In this document: positions 23,797 through 35,440 of the stretch, in pieces
Position numbering within the stretch: position 1 is the first letter of the stretch
Layout: every line of letters begins with the position of its first letter
Assembly: GCA_947311845.1 (NCBI GenBank)
Contig: CAMZMU010000052.1
Location: forward strand, 138,337,733 to 138,401,732
Reading direction: 5' to 3'
Source: Poa pratensis
Taxonomy: Eukaryota > Streptophyta > Magnoliopsida > Poales > Poaceae
DNA length: 64,000 nucleotides
Program-made: the position numbers and the translations under genes
Notes under the pieces: model-generated
The model's database searches: none
The model's input: the letters and a program-made list of their open reading frames with translations, nothing else
Told to the model about the DNA's origin: nothing

Positions 23797-25606
23797 TTTT
23801 TTTTTTGAAACCGAGGCAAAAGCTTTGCCTCCCCATTTATTAAGTAGAAGGTACCCGGTTTATTATGAAAGAAACCGGACGAAAACCATACAACAACACA
23901 ACACAAACACGACACACACGCCGGTCCCGAGACCACGCACCACCCGAGCCGCCGGCTCTACCACCCAAGCGACCAGAGACGACACCCTACCACATCGAAG
24001 CCGTCGCTCCGGTACCCACACCGGCCCCGAGGCCACGCACCTGTCGAGCCACCAACTCTGTCGCCCAAGCAAACAGAGCAAACGCCCTACAACACAAAGA
24101 CTCCGGAGCCGCCGCTCCGGCTACAACCAAACAACGCACACACGCCGACCCCGAGGCCGCGCACCGAACTAGTCGACGAGTCTGCCGCCCGAGCGACCAA
24201 ACCTGACACCCACGAAAAGAGCCGCCGCTCAGAACTCCACACCGACCCCGAGGTCACGCCCCTGCCTAGCCGACGATGGAGCCCCACGCTGCTGCCCACC
24301 GCCACCACCGTCTTCCGCTTGTCAATCCGATCGAAGCACAACTCCAAAGACGAAGCCCTCGAGAGAGAAAACGACACCAAAATGCCGCCAACGTCCGATC
24401 ACAAGGATCTAGGGTTTCCCCCTGAAGTTGACCAGGAGGGAGGAACAAGAGCTTCACCTCAACAGCGCCTCCAGGAAGGGGACGACGCCCAAGGGCGTCG
24501 ACGTTGTTGGCCCCGGCCACCGCCGGAGACAGGGCTTTCGCCCGGATCTAGCTCCATGCATCCACTCCACACCTCAACCGTACCCACCAACCTCCACTGC
24601 CGCACACGCCGACCCCGAGGCCGCGCACCAGACTAGTCGATAGCTCCGCTCCCAAGTAGCCAGAGCCAACACCACGGAGAGCCGCCGCTCCGGCTTCCAC
24701 ACCGGCCTCGAGGCCGCGCAGACGAAATTGCCGCCCGAGCGACCAAATCCGACATCCAACCAAGCGAGAGGAGCCGCCGCTCCGACTTCCACGCCGACCC
24801 CAAGGTCACGCTCCTGACTTGCTGATGACGGAGCAGGGAGCACCGCGCGTCGCTGCCGACCTCCACGCCACACCACTGCCACGATCCGCGTCGCATCCCG
24901 AGCTTGCCCCAGCACCAAAACTGCACCATGTCACCACCACGGCCAGAGACAACGCAGCACAATGCCCTGGCCGCCACGCCTGCCTTGCGACCTTGCATCT
25001 CCTCGTCTCCTGGCCGGCCGTTGCACCCAGCTCGAGCCCACGCAGCCGAGCACCCTGTTGCAGCACCACGAGTCCGCCTGACAACGCCGCAGACCGGCGC
25101 GCCGCCGCCCACCCCCCGGCCAGATGCACGCCGGGGACCTCCGCCCGCACCGCAGCAGCACCACTCGTCAGCAGGTCACCATCACGTCGTCCCGGAGCCG
25201 GCCGCACCATGCGCAGCAGCCGAGGCCCGCCCGGCCCATCGCAGGCCCAGATCGAGCCCGGGCAGGACCGCTGCCATTTGCAACCGCGCCGAAGGTCGAC
25301 GCCGCCACCTGCCGCACCACGCCGCTCTCCACCCCCGCATCCTACCGCCGCCGCCGCGAGGGACCTCCAGAGCCGCCGGGGCCGCCGCCAGACGCCGCTG
25401 CGAAACACATCTCAGAGCCGTCGAGAAACGAAACTTCCGCCGCCGCCTGCACCGGCTCGGGCTTTGCCCGGCGGCTCCCGCCGGCGGCGGCGAGGGGGTG
25501 GAGCCGTAGGTGGGGGAGGAAGGAGGGAGGCGGGGGGCGCCGCCCATGTCGCCAGAGGTGGCGACGCATATTTACATGTGGTTACATCAGTTGTGTTCTT
25601 TCTTGT
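23797..25606 (-). mobile_element. GC-rich retroposon with 13-bp target duplication
   Basis: cgtcggcggcttt is present at 23784-23796 and 25607-25619, and copy A (11.69 kb) has the uninterrupted site. A T-run at 23797 marks a minus-strand poly-A tail. The 1.8-kb body gives long GC-driven frames on both strands but no recognisable reverse transcriptase, endonuclease or zinc knuckle. It may be the non-coding end of a LINE or a non-autonomous derivative. Confidence 0.75.
23921..24820. repeat. Degenerate tandem motif inside the retroposon
   Basis: The core ccgaggccRcgcac recurs with drift near 23925, 24025, 24153, 24245, 24614, 24706 and 24800. Spacing is about 92-126 bp except for one gap, and gccgccgctccg often precedes the core. 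It looks like an eroded minisatellite of about 95-bp units. Confidence 0.65.
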
Positions 25607-25925
25607 CGTCGGCGGCTTTCGTTCGATAGGGATCAGGCGGCGCCGGGCAGAATAAAATAAGCACCGGATCACGAGCCGCGTGCCTGGTTTCTGGCTGGCG
25701 GACCCGATCGACGGATCGAGAGCTGAGGCGGCGCCGAACCAGCACGGTGGAAACAAGGTGCCTCACCAAGACGCCAACGACACTCCTGGGCGATGAGCCA
25801 CCGCCACCGCACACCGGGGAACCACACAAGTCCACCACAACGCGACGAACCCCACCCAACTTCGGTTCCCGTCCGTTGTCCCGCTAAAAGCTCGACACGC
25901 AAAGCGTCCACGACCTTGCCACCTA

Positions 25926-26048
25926 CTCCCTCCGTTCGGATTTAATTGACACACATTTGGTTACACATGGATGTATCTAGACACCAAATAAGTATAGATA
26001 CATCCATATTTAGATAAGACCAAGTCAATTAATTTGGAACGGAGGGAG
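25926..26048. mobile_element. Stowaway MITE
   Basis: Ends CTCCCTCCGTTC and GAACGGAGGGAG, with TA on both sides (25924-25925, 26049-26050). 123 bp. This is the classic Tc1/mariner-derived grass MITE. Confidence 0.95.
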
Positions 26049-26860
26049 TAGCAATTGGTGAGGATGTCAATTGAGTAGCAGGTTCAAAGCAAACATGAGT
26101 TCTCTAGCGAACTACGAAACCAGATAACAACTTGTAAACCACATTTGACCACACTTAATGCTTGTGCTTAATCATAGACTAGAAACCACCATCTAGATAT
26201 TTGGTTGAACTGTACGCTTTGTATTTATGTATTGACATCTTTAACAATACAAACATACACCAAACTCATACGCATATGCCCTATAATGCATGCAGTACAA
26301 TAGTGCTATGTGGCTAAGTAAAAAATTACTACTCTAGTTTGTAATTTCAAAACAATAATGCAAAGTATAAAATTCTAGTATAAATATAAAGGGAGTGTGT
26401 TTACATTAAATCTGAGCATGGGTAGCCTGGCCTGACCATCAATTTGCGGGACGGGTCAGGCCTTACCATCGGGCCAGGCACACATGCATGGGAAAAGCAG
26501 GCCGAGCAGTCAGTCGGGCCTGGTACAGCCTGGGAAATCAGTCTGAAGTAGACCCGGCCAGACCTGATGCAATTTCTCTACACTCTTCCCGAGCGTCCCA
26601 GCAGCAAAAAAAGGGCCTAGCAACACATGGAATCATGGATTAGACCTGACCCGACCCGATGCAATTTCTCTACACTCTTCTCCAATCCTTAATTTCTCTC
26701 CCTCCCTCTCCTGTGCGGCATGGGACATGGCGGTGCCACCATCTGAACCCTAGAGCCGCCATCATCTGACCCCTAGCGCCGCCGCACCTCCATCCCAGGA
26801 CGCTCCAGCCGCATCTCCTTCTTGTACGCAGCAGCAGCGCGCAGACCGCCCGACCACAGT

Positions 26861-28446
26861 TGAAAGAGCATGGTGCCCCATGTGTGGTTTTGATAATTAG
26901 TGACAATCCTATGGACCAATGTTTGCTTTGAGCATATTGCAAGTATGTCTTTAAGAATAGAATATTGTGGATATTCATGCTCACCTTCGAAACATCATCA
27001 TTGATCAAGAATAAAGAAAAAATATATATAAAGTTGATCAAGGCTAAGTGAAAAGGATGGATTCAAGTGATCTACACACAAAGCTACATGTTGTACCATG
27101 TGGGAGCTTGTGATCCAATGGTATGATAAGCAATCGTCTATATAGATTTGTGAACTAACCCATATACATGTGTGTGGAGTATCTATGTGGGTTTAGATAT
27201 CTTCCCATGGGAATGCATCAAAAGGAAGATTTCCATATAGCCCATGGCGGATGACGTCAAGCGGTGGTCGTCATCAAGATAATGGTCAAGTGAAGATGTG
27301 CCTAAAATGGCTCTCCCATATTGCGTATGGGGGAGCATTTCACAAGTCTTCATCAAGCGGAGCACAATCAAGAAAGGTGATCCAACTTGAGGTTATCAAG
27401 ATCGTCATCATCTAGCTCGAGTGGATTGCGCAAGGCAAAGGTATGAACTTAATAGGGTTTCTATTTTACCTGTCTCATAGTGCTAGTAAGAGATCGCATT
27501 ATATGATAGATGCCACACTTTTAAGAGGAGCTCTCGAATGAGTAATTTGATCGTATCGCGCAGGAAAAACTGTCTACAACGGTTGGATTTGGTGGGGACC
27601 TATTTAACCGATCTTCTTCCCCAATGGCTCCCAAGTTTTGGGGCTCTGTCTCCTCCTCCACTTGTGACCTCCAAAGATTTGAGATCTCTCAATCCCTCCA
27701 ATGATTCTTGCTCCTTTTTGAGGGAAAAGAGACAGGAGATTTAGATCTACATTTTCACCAATCTATCTTTCCTTTAAGTGAGGGGAGTATATTGGATCTA
27801 GATCTTGAGATTCATTTGTTGTTTTCTTGCTCTTCCTCCCATCTTACTCCATAGTATTAGTTACTTTGGTGGGATTCGAGAGTGAATAACTTTGAGCATT
27901 TCTTTTCTTGCAATTGCATTAGGTGCATCGGTTTGAGTTCTCCACGCCGGGACATTGTTGGGAGGCTCCAACTCATTGTGGAGTTCCCCGACCTTTGTGT
28001 ATTGGTTTGGTCAACGCCCTCAAGTCGACCTCATAGTGGAGCGAGCCGATCACTCGAGGGTGAAGCTCACGGAGAACAGAGTGAGCACATTCGTGTTATT
28101 GGAGCGCCTAGGTGGCTCCACGCTCCTCCAACGTAGACGTACTTCCATTGGGAAGGAACTACGGGAAACATCTCCTCGTGTCCACTTTGCGGTTACTTCT
28201 TTATCCAAACCATTTACTTATGCATTTAACTTTGTGATAGCCATCGTGTTTGAAGTTATCTATCTTGCTATCACTTAGTTTTATTTTGCTTAGCATAAGT
28301 TGTTGGTGCACATAGGTGAACCTATCTTGTTTTATGTTTTGTGCTTGATAAATTAAACGCTAGTTTTATTCCACACTTATTCAAGCCTAAACCATAATTA
28401 TTTAAAACACGTACTCACCCCCCTAGGCGACATCCTCGTTCTTTCA
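26861..28446 (+). mobile_element. LTR-like element (TG...CA), 1.6 kb
   Basis: Begins TGAAAGAGCATGGTGCCCCA and ends CATCCTCGTTCTTTCA, with complementary tips (TGAAAGA/TCTTTCA). The style of both ends is familiar from abundant Triticeae LTRs. No coding domain is present and no clean 5-bp duplication could be found, so it is a solo LTR or a small non-autonomous element. Borders are less certain than for the others. Confidence 0.6.
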
Positions 28447-29370
28447 GCAACTCCTTCCCAGCCCTCACGACAAGCAGAAGGTGTTTAATGTATGATAGTA
28501 GTGCAACTTTTGCACCAAAGGTTAGTGTCATGTGCATTTTTCTCTGTCTAATACAATACATGCAGTGCTCTTGCATGGTTTGAACAAAAGTTTTCCAGCA
28601 AATTACTAAACCAAATACAACTTGCAAATAGCATTTGACCATAATTAAAACAACATACCAACCGTTACATGGTATGGTGATATGTTTCTCCTAAAAACTA
28701 GGCTAGATGCTTCTATCTAATCGTAGATTAGAAACCACTGTTTAGATATTTTGTAAAACTATATGCTTTATAGTTATGTGCTAAGATCTTTAACAAATAT
28801 ACACAAAACACATAATACCCTATAATGCATGGAAGTTTATTATACATCAGATTATATTTTAAAAGGGGATCCATCTTAATCTTGTAAGAGGCATTGTCGC
28901 AAAAAGGGAACATGTCTTTAACTACAAGACTTAGTTTGGTGTGCATGTACTTCTAATGATAACATTGGGAATGCATAACATGAACACCATAATAAATATA
29001 TTATAATGGTGCTATGTGGTTAAGTAAAAAAAAAATACTACTCTAGTTTGTATTTTTAAAAGAATAATACAAAATTATAAAAGTCTGGTATAAATATTGA
29101 GGGAGTGTGTTTATATGAGTGGATGGATAGTATATGTGGATTCATATTCAGCAAACTCTTATTAGTGCCTCCATATTGAACCAAATGATCAAAATAAGAA
29201 AAACAAGAGATACTGCTGCACTAGGCCAATAAAGCTACCAAGAGGATAAAACAACATGTTTAAATTCGCTGAAGAGATTGATGTATAGATATACAAGATT
29301 AAAAATAGTACTTCAGTATACAAGAAGGGAATGCTATCCGCCAATGAGTATTGCTATTTGATTCCTACAA
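28447..29370. repeat. Further copy of the AT-rich array block
   Basis: Close in order and sequence to 17.23-18.11 kb, 26.08-26.42 kb and 34.66-35.44 kb. Markers include gtttagatattttgtaaaact, accctataatgcatggaagtt, and cttattagtgcctccatattg. No coding sequence seen. In copies A and C it lies upstream of the MAP1B gene, so it was probably the 5' flank of that gene. Confidence 0.75.
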
Positions 29371-29639
29371 ATGATATAGGGAAGCTAAGTTTGTTAAATG
29401 GGGCAAGGTGTAGATTGAGAAGAAAGATGATCTTATGGTCTGGGGTTCACACTTTTTTGCAGGGACAAATGGGTACATGTATGTAGATCTTCTTCTCACA
29501 TCGAGCACTTGATTACAGAGTCTGATTGTATCTATTATGTGTGGATTATTACAGAATCTATTCTTTTCTCCAAATTATAGTGGAAACCCTATTACCGATA
29601 CCTACACGTTTTCTTTGTCGAAACAGAAAGGAGAGAAAC
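29371..29639. other. Short spacer, nothing recognised
   Basis: Unique-looking AT-rich sequence between two array copies. Confidence 0.3.
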
Positions 29640-30229
29640 AGTCAAAATTTGCTTCTGAGCACCAATTAACTGCTAGTCTCGACTCTCGCCTCGAGTCAGT
29701 CTTGACGGTGAAGGCATCAACTCGAGTGTGGTCGGACCAACGAAGAACGCTGGCTTTTCCCGGCGCTGAACTCTGAGCTAGCCGTCCGTCCATACGAAAA
29801 AAGACGCGTGTCGGCTTGGCCCCACAGTTGGCAGGCGTCGGCGGCTTTCATTCGATCTGGAGCTAAACACGGTGGCCCACGCTCCTCTGAGCGGTGGAAA
29901 CAAGGTGCCTCGCGGACGGACGGACGACGTGGTCGTGCTCGTGCCCCTCACGCAGCCCGCCGGCGAACAGCGCACGCGACGCAACGGCAGGTCAACAATC
30001 TACACGGATCCGCTGACCTAGATTCAATCGACCGCCATCTTCCCGATCCGTGGAGCAACACGTCCGAGCCGCACGATTCCACCTATGGAGCAACCATGCC
30101 ACGTTTGGGCGTCGCACCGCTCCTCGCGGAACCACACAACTCCACCACCGTCTCCCGCTCGGGATCCACACATGTAAGTTCTTCGGTTTCTATTACGGTA
30201 TGGTTTACTGTTTATTAGCAACCACTTAC

Positions 30230-32995
30230 GCTGGTGATATATAATTGGCTGTGCATGAAATGCTCTACCGACTCCATGCCCAACAAATTGCTCCACAACG
30301 CCGAATCCATGCCTCTCAGCATCCTCACTGAAATGATCCAAGGAAACAAATGAGCGAAACCTATCAAATATTGATGCCATATGCAATTTTTTTATAAAGC
30401 TAGCTGTATTTAACCACGTGAGAAAATGTCGAGTTGACTGTATTTTATAGGAATTTATTTTCCAGTTATGACGCTTGCACACACATGTGAATGAAATAAC
30501 AAAAAAGACATGATGAAATGCGGCTAACAGAAATGGTAGTGTCTGAAAGTAAGATGTGTTTTTTTTTGTGTGAATGAAGAAGTGTTCTTATTTAACATTT
30601 AAAGCACAGACTAGCCCATTTATGGAACATGATAATAGTGTTTTTGCTCTGTAGTTGTCACAGAAGACGTACAAATTCAATGATCTGAGAGGATTCAGTT
30701 TGGATGCACCGTAGTAACCTTACACAGTTTTTACACAAGAAATATGTTCAAACACTCGAACAACAATTTACAGCGAGTTAATTATAGATGTAATTATCCG
30801 TGACTTAATTAATATGGTGCAAAAGATGTGTACCTTATTCTTCTGCCAATTTTCTTAAAGCTGACACCATGTTTGCAGGCTGCTATGCCCCTAAGCATGC
30901 ACTCTTCAGCAACCTGATGTTAAAAACAGCATGTAATCATGTTAGCAAGGTTTACATTTTGGAGAACTCGATATACCATCCTGTCATTCATATACTACTA
31001 GTGACTTATTTGCTGGAAATTTTGAAAAGGTCAGAACAATGACTGAATTAACAGACGGACAATGAATTTCTTGATTTAGGAACAGTAAGATTTACTGTAG
31101 TGCCTCATGTACCACTTTAAACCAACAAAAGCTCCCTAGAAAAATCACACACAAGTCTGCCACAATTCATCATTATATGAAATATTGATTCCAAGAATAT
31201 GCACTACATGTGTTTGAGAGAATGGACTATGCGCTTCTTGTTGTACAGAGGGCAGGTGAGAACAACTGCTGGTCGTATCATCTTGATGCGACTTATTGAG
31301 TAAATAAAGCTGCCTTCATAATGTCTAGAGAAAAGCTAATGTACCTTCACAAGTAGTTTACTGGCCTCATCAACTTCTCCACAAAGAAAGGTTTTAGATG
31401 TGTCCCCATGAAAACCCTGAATTGGAGAGGTATATTATGTCAGGCGATTATATCCAGATTGAAATGTACAATATTATGAAGCGATGATACTGAATAAATT
31501 ATACAACAAGAGCGTAAGACGTACATTCAAGTAGACAGTGACATCAATGTTAATTATGTCTCCATCCTGTAAAACACCCACGAAAACAAATATTTATGTC
31601 AGAAAAGGAGCTGTGGAATAGATTTGAAGTAGACACAAAACATGTTAAGGGCTTCTCTATGAACCTCTAGTGCTCGTGAATCAGGAATGCCATGGCACAT
31701 GCATTCGTTCACTGATGTGCATACACTTTTTGGAAACCCACCATATCCAAGCGGGGATGGATAGGCTCCAGCATCAATGATCATCTTGTGCACTGCTTTA
31801 TCAATTTCGTCTGTCGTTACAGAGGGCTGGTAGAAAGATGCAATAGATTTCTCACTGAAGCTGTAATTCATTATGGAGTACACATAAAAACAAGGCATGT
31901 TGTAAACAAAATGAGCACACAAACAATAAGAAAACTAAGCATTATAACCGGTGAGATAGTGACATAATTAGCTTAGGAGAAACGGACACTGAAGTGCATG
32001 CTTACTTTGACCAACTTTCCTGCATTTTCAAGAACACGAGCAGCAAGCTCACAAGCAGCTCTCATGTGGACGATGGTCTCTTTGTCATGCATTTGCATCT
32101 CACTCGCTATCTCTGGCATTTTTTTCGAACCAACATAAGGAGGTCGAGTTATGTGGCGTGGTACTGAAAGTGCTGGACTAACAGTCCCACGTGTCAGCGG
32201 TGCTCTTTTCTTGAGTTTTTCAGAAGCTTGTGTTCCTCGTGACCTGTGAGTTTTCATAAGAGTTAGAACATTATCTAGAGACAACAGACGAGTGGCTAAG
32301 GTATCAACCAGTGGCCACAAAGAATTTCTCGGGGAATTCAGGCAGCTACAAGTCTGACTGTAAATATGGATTCTGTACCTAGTGTTAAGCTACAAGTCTG
32401 GACTGTAAATATGGATTCTGTACCTAGTGTTTGCTTTCTCCAAACCCCCTGACCTCTTTGCTTGGACAATGAAAGGCTTCTGAAGGCATGTTTTGCCTTG
32501 AAAAGTAGAAGATGAAACATACAGATTGTCTTGTCAGTAGGTACAGAACTAAGAATATACAATTATTCAATTTCCATGAAATTGGAGCTAAATGCCCTTA
32601 CATCGAAAGAAGAACTAAAAATATTGCTGAACAATATGGGCTAACTGTAACTATGATAGAATTTCAAGAATCAAATGAATCCCAGAACAGTGGGAGTGCA
32701 CCTATTTTAGCCTACCAAAACGTTTGTGTAGTACATACGAATTTCACATGGGTAGTTTACAGTTATGCAACTTGTAAGCTGCAAACTGGTTAATTACTTA
32801 GCAGCCCAGTAAACGCGGGGAGCGGCCTACAAATCAGAAGCGGCTGAAGGGAGGAAGATTCTAGAAGCTTTCAAACCCTACAATCTGCTAATTCTCCAAA
32901 ATGCGACGGTGCGGCGGACAGAATAAAATACCTCGGCCACCGGAGAGGCGCGGCGGGGAGCGGTTTAGCTCCATGGACGGGACTCTGACCGCCAT
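30230..32995 (-). CDS. MAP1B: Methionine aminopeptidase 1B-like (plastid type), exons 1-8, 3'-truncated
   Basis: Exons, high to low: 32995-32932, 32496-32424, 32243-32006, 31826-31665, 31566-31525, 31416-31345, 30913-30834 and 30327-30230. All borders are GT/AG and the phases join without a break (about 276 residues). Residues 1-50 are a transit-like leader. The enzyme removes initiator Met from nascent proteins. Conserved pieces are [22 protein letters not shown] (substrate His170), NIDVTVYLN (metal Asp187), [10 protein letters not shown] (Asp198) and GHGVGRAFH (His261). Two further metal ligands (TFTIEP and EHT-type glutamates) should be in exons 9-10, which are absent beside it. Past the exon 8 donor the frame runs into unrelated sequence and stops at 30024. 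It is probably a young pseudogene unless exons lie elsewhere. Confidence 0.85.
32344..32431. repeat. 44-bp tandem duplication over a MAP1B splice donor
   Basis: agctacaagtctg(g)actgtaaat...tacctagtgtt occurs at 32344-32386 and again at 32388-32431, with a one-base difference. The unit contains the complement of the exon 2 donor (CACTAG|GTACAG), so a second identical donor lies 44 bp downstream in the intron. Confidence 0.9.
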
Positions 32996-33159
32996 GGGAG
33001 CAGTTTATCTCGCCCAAAAGACTGAGATATGGGTCGAGGGCCAGACACTAGAACAATTGAACAAGATAATGCCAGGGAAGCTCGGACACAACGGATTTCA
33101 TTTTCTTTTTCCGCCGCCGGATGGGCTGAACTGGGTTGGGCTGGGCTGTTTGACCTTCT

Positions 33160-33538
33160 TTTGAAATAACGGCCTGTTTGTAGTGGACGATTCCCTAAAA
33201 AAAAGGTTAATCAAATATATGCCACTACAAGGAGGTCGAGATTCGGAGGGCTACGGCTGGGCCGAGGTGGCTGGGTGGTACGAGGAGTGGGAGATGAGGG
33301 GGGCAGGAGCGGGGGCGCGCCGGCGCCTCCCTGCTAGGGTTCTTGCGGGAGAGAGGAAAAGAACGAGAGTGAGAAATAACGAGAGTGAGCTGTGATGGTC
33401 AGGGGCAAAATCGTCCAGTACAAAATACATATCCAGTTTTCCCTTAAAAAAGGAGCCGAAATGAGTAGAGTGGCATTTGTAGACGTATGCGAGAATTGGA
33501 GTGGCGTTTTTCGAAATAACGGCCTGTTTGTAGTGGAC
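33160..33538. repeat. Direct repeats flanking a 320-bp insertion-like block
   Basis: gaaataacggcctgtttgta and the following gtggac occur at about 33162-33187 and 33510-33535. They frame a GC-rich block upstream of the MAP1B start. The class of the insertion is unclear. Confidence 0.7.
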
Positions 33539-33839
33539 CAAATAGCCGCCGAGAAACAAAACAACAACCCGGACAGACGAAGAAACTACAAATCAAACCC
33601 CTGAGTACCCTAAAAAACAAAAGGAAAAACATGAGTACCACAAATGAGACTAGGTTAAAGGGTTGGTCATGCCCCCTTTGAATCTTTTGGTGATACCTAC
33701 CATCTGGGACGAGTTGTCACATACTGTACATTTTTTTCTTGTCAATCTTGTTTTAATAGCAGACCTTACTGGTTGGGCTCACACATAAGCGTTGACTTCA
33801 CGGGTAGCCCAACAAAGAATGTAAAATCCTTCGCACGTA

Positions 33840-33997
33840 CTCCTCCATTCCACTATAAGATGGTCTAGCTACCTCACATGTTGACTAGGTGCAAATTCAA
33901 ATGAGTGTATATACACATTAAAAGATGTCCACATACATCTAGATACATATGATTGTGGACAAAAACTAAAAAATCGTATATTTAGGAACGTAGGGAG
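33840..33997. mobile_element. Stowaway-like MITE
   Basis: Starts CTCCTCCATTCC and ends GGAACGTAGGGAG, with TA at both sides. 158 bp. The ends are more diverged than in the copy at 25.9 kb. Confidence 0.8.
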
Positions 33998-33999
33998 TA

Positions 34000-34659
34000 C
34001 TTGAGAAATGATTTTTTTCTTATCCTATAGCAAATCACGGGTAGTTAGCTTGTATCAAATAATAAGAAAAATGCAAAAGTAAAACCATTACCCACATTGC
34101 ATTGGTTCAAACCTCGGTTAATTTTCTACATGTTACGATTGTAATGTATTGATCTGAGCATCCACACGATTACAATTTCTCGTGCTATGAAGAGTACGTT
34201 GGCAAGGTCATGACACCCCTAAGGTTTTATTGCTCGCCAAACATATAAGTCAAGGAAAGAAAACACCAATGCTTATCGATAGCAGGGAAATAAATCTTTA
34301 TAAGGTGTGGCTCGGGCTATACCGATATACGCAGTGGTGTGATTTTGTATGCCAAAATCCCTCTAAGTTGACATTAGCTAACTAATTTGTAGATATTGGT
34401 TGCAACTAGGAGAAGTGAAGAGAATACACTGTCTGAGCCAAGAAGGAGCGGAATTACATAAGCGAGAAAAGGGTTGGACTTTCATGACATTCACCCCTCT
34501 TATCTTGAGATGCTTGCACCTCAAGGTTGGAGGTTGGTATAGGCCTCTCTTGATCCTCAAATCTCCGTGCAAAATATATACCCGATGACTTGTGGCTAGG
34601 CTTATGTTTACTTTTGGATTTAAGATATTTTTATTTAGGAACATAAGGAGGAGCACCTG
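34000..34659. other. AT-rich spacer, no gene seen
   Basis: No recognisable coding, RNA or repeat feature between the MITE and the AT-rich array block. Confidence 0.35.
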
Positions 34660-35440
34660 TATAACTATTATTATCGACGTCATTTGAGTTCTAAGTTCAA
34701 AGAAGATATACAAACTAATAAACTAGGTAAACTAAAACATATTTGATCACCATTAAAATGTCATGCCAATCATTAGACGATATTATGCCATGTTACTCCT
34801 AGTCTAGTTCATTCGCAAAAACAAAATAAACTAGTCCGGTTTATTGTGCCTAATCATAGACTGGAAGCCGATGTCTAGATATTTCATTGAACTCTACGCT
34901 TTATAGTTATGTGCCAAGATATGTAATAAATATATACAAAACACATACATATATACACAACAATGTATGCAAGTTTTATATGAACGAGATTTTATTTATA
35001 AGGGGGTCCTTCTTAATCTTGTAAGTCACATTTTCTCAAAAAGGGGAAATAAATTGTATTACAAGATATTGTTTTGTGTTCATGTACTTCTAATGACAGA
35101 CATTGATAAAATATGCATAACAACACTATAACCAATATATTGAAATTTATAAGGTTAAGTAAAAAAAATAAGTTTGTACTTTATAAACATACTATAAAAG
35201 TATGAAAGTCTAGTGTAAAATACTAAGGGGGTGTCTTTTAGTATTATATAAAGTCTAAGTCTTTGACTTCCTTCGTCAATCTCTTATAGATGCCTCCATA
35301 CTGGGCCAAATGAGCAACATAAAAAGAAAAAGGGAGCTTTACCTTTTGGTTCTTTAAAGCAAATAAGAGGGAGATAACAACATGTTTATATTTTCTAGGT
35401 CCCAAAGAGGATATACCATGATTCAAAACAAATTTGTATT

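Larger units (their letters stand above)
20243..26420. repeat. Segmental copy B of the MAP1B-bearing array
   Basis: Homologous to copy A in the blocks 20.4 kb, 22.7-23.8 kb and 25.6-25.9 kb. Then come about 25 bases resembling the MAP1B stop region (gtgaggat, near 26058) and the AT-rich block from 26.08 kb. Essentially the whole MAP1B gene is deleted here. An LTR, a LINE, a GC-rich retroposon and a Stowaway interrupt it. Confidence 0.75.
29640..35440. repeat. Segmental copy C of the MAP1B-bearing array
   Basis: The module at 29.64-30.18 kb matches copy A (gagtcagtcttgacggtgaa near 11.55 and 29.69 kb; cacgtccgagccgcacg near 14.11 and 30.06 kb). It runs straight into MAP1B exon 8, so the intron 8 to 3' UTR part is deleted. 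The AT-rich block follows at 34.66-35.44 kb. Confidence 0.75.

Noticed and set aside
24806..25660. Long Pro/Ala/Arg-rich frames on both strands
   Set aside because: They lie within a retroposon, are driven by GC content, and show no family motif.
26861..28446. A 5-bp target duplication for this LTR-like element
   Set aside because: acagt on the left and gcaac on the right do not match, so the claim was left out and border confidence lowered.
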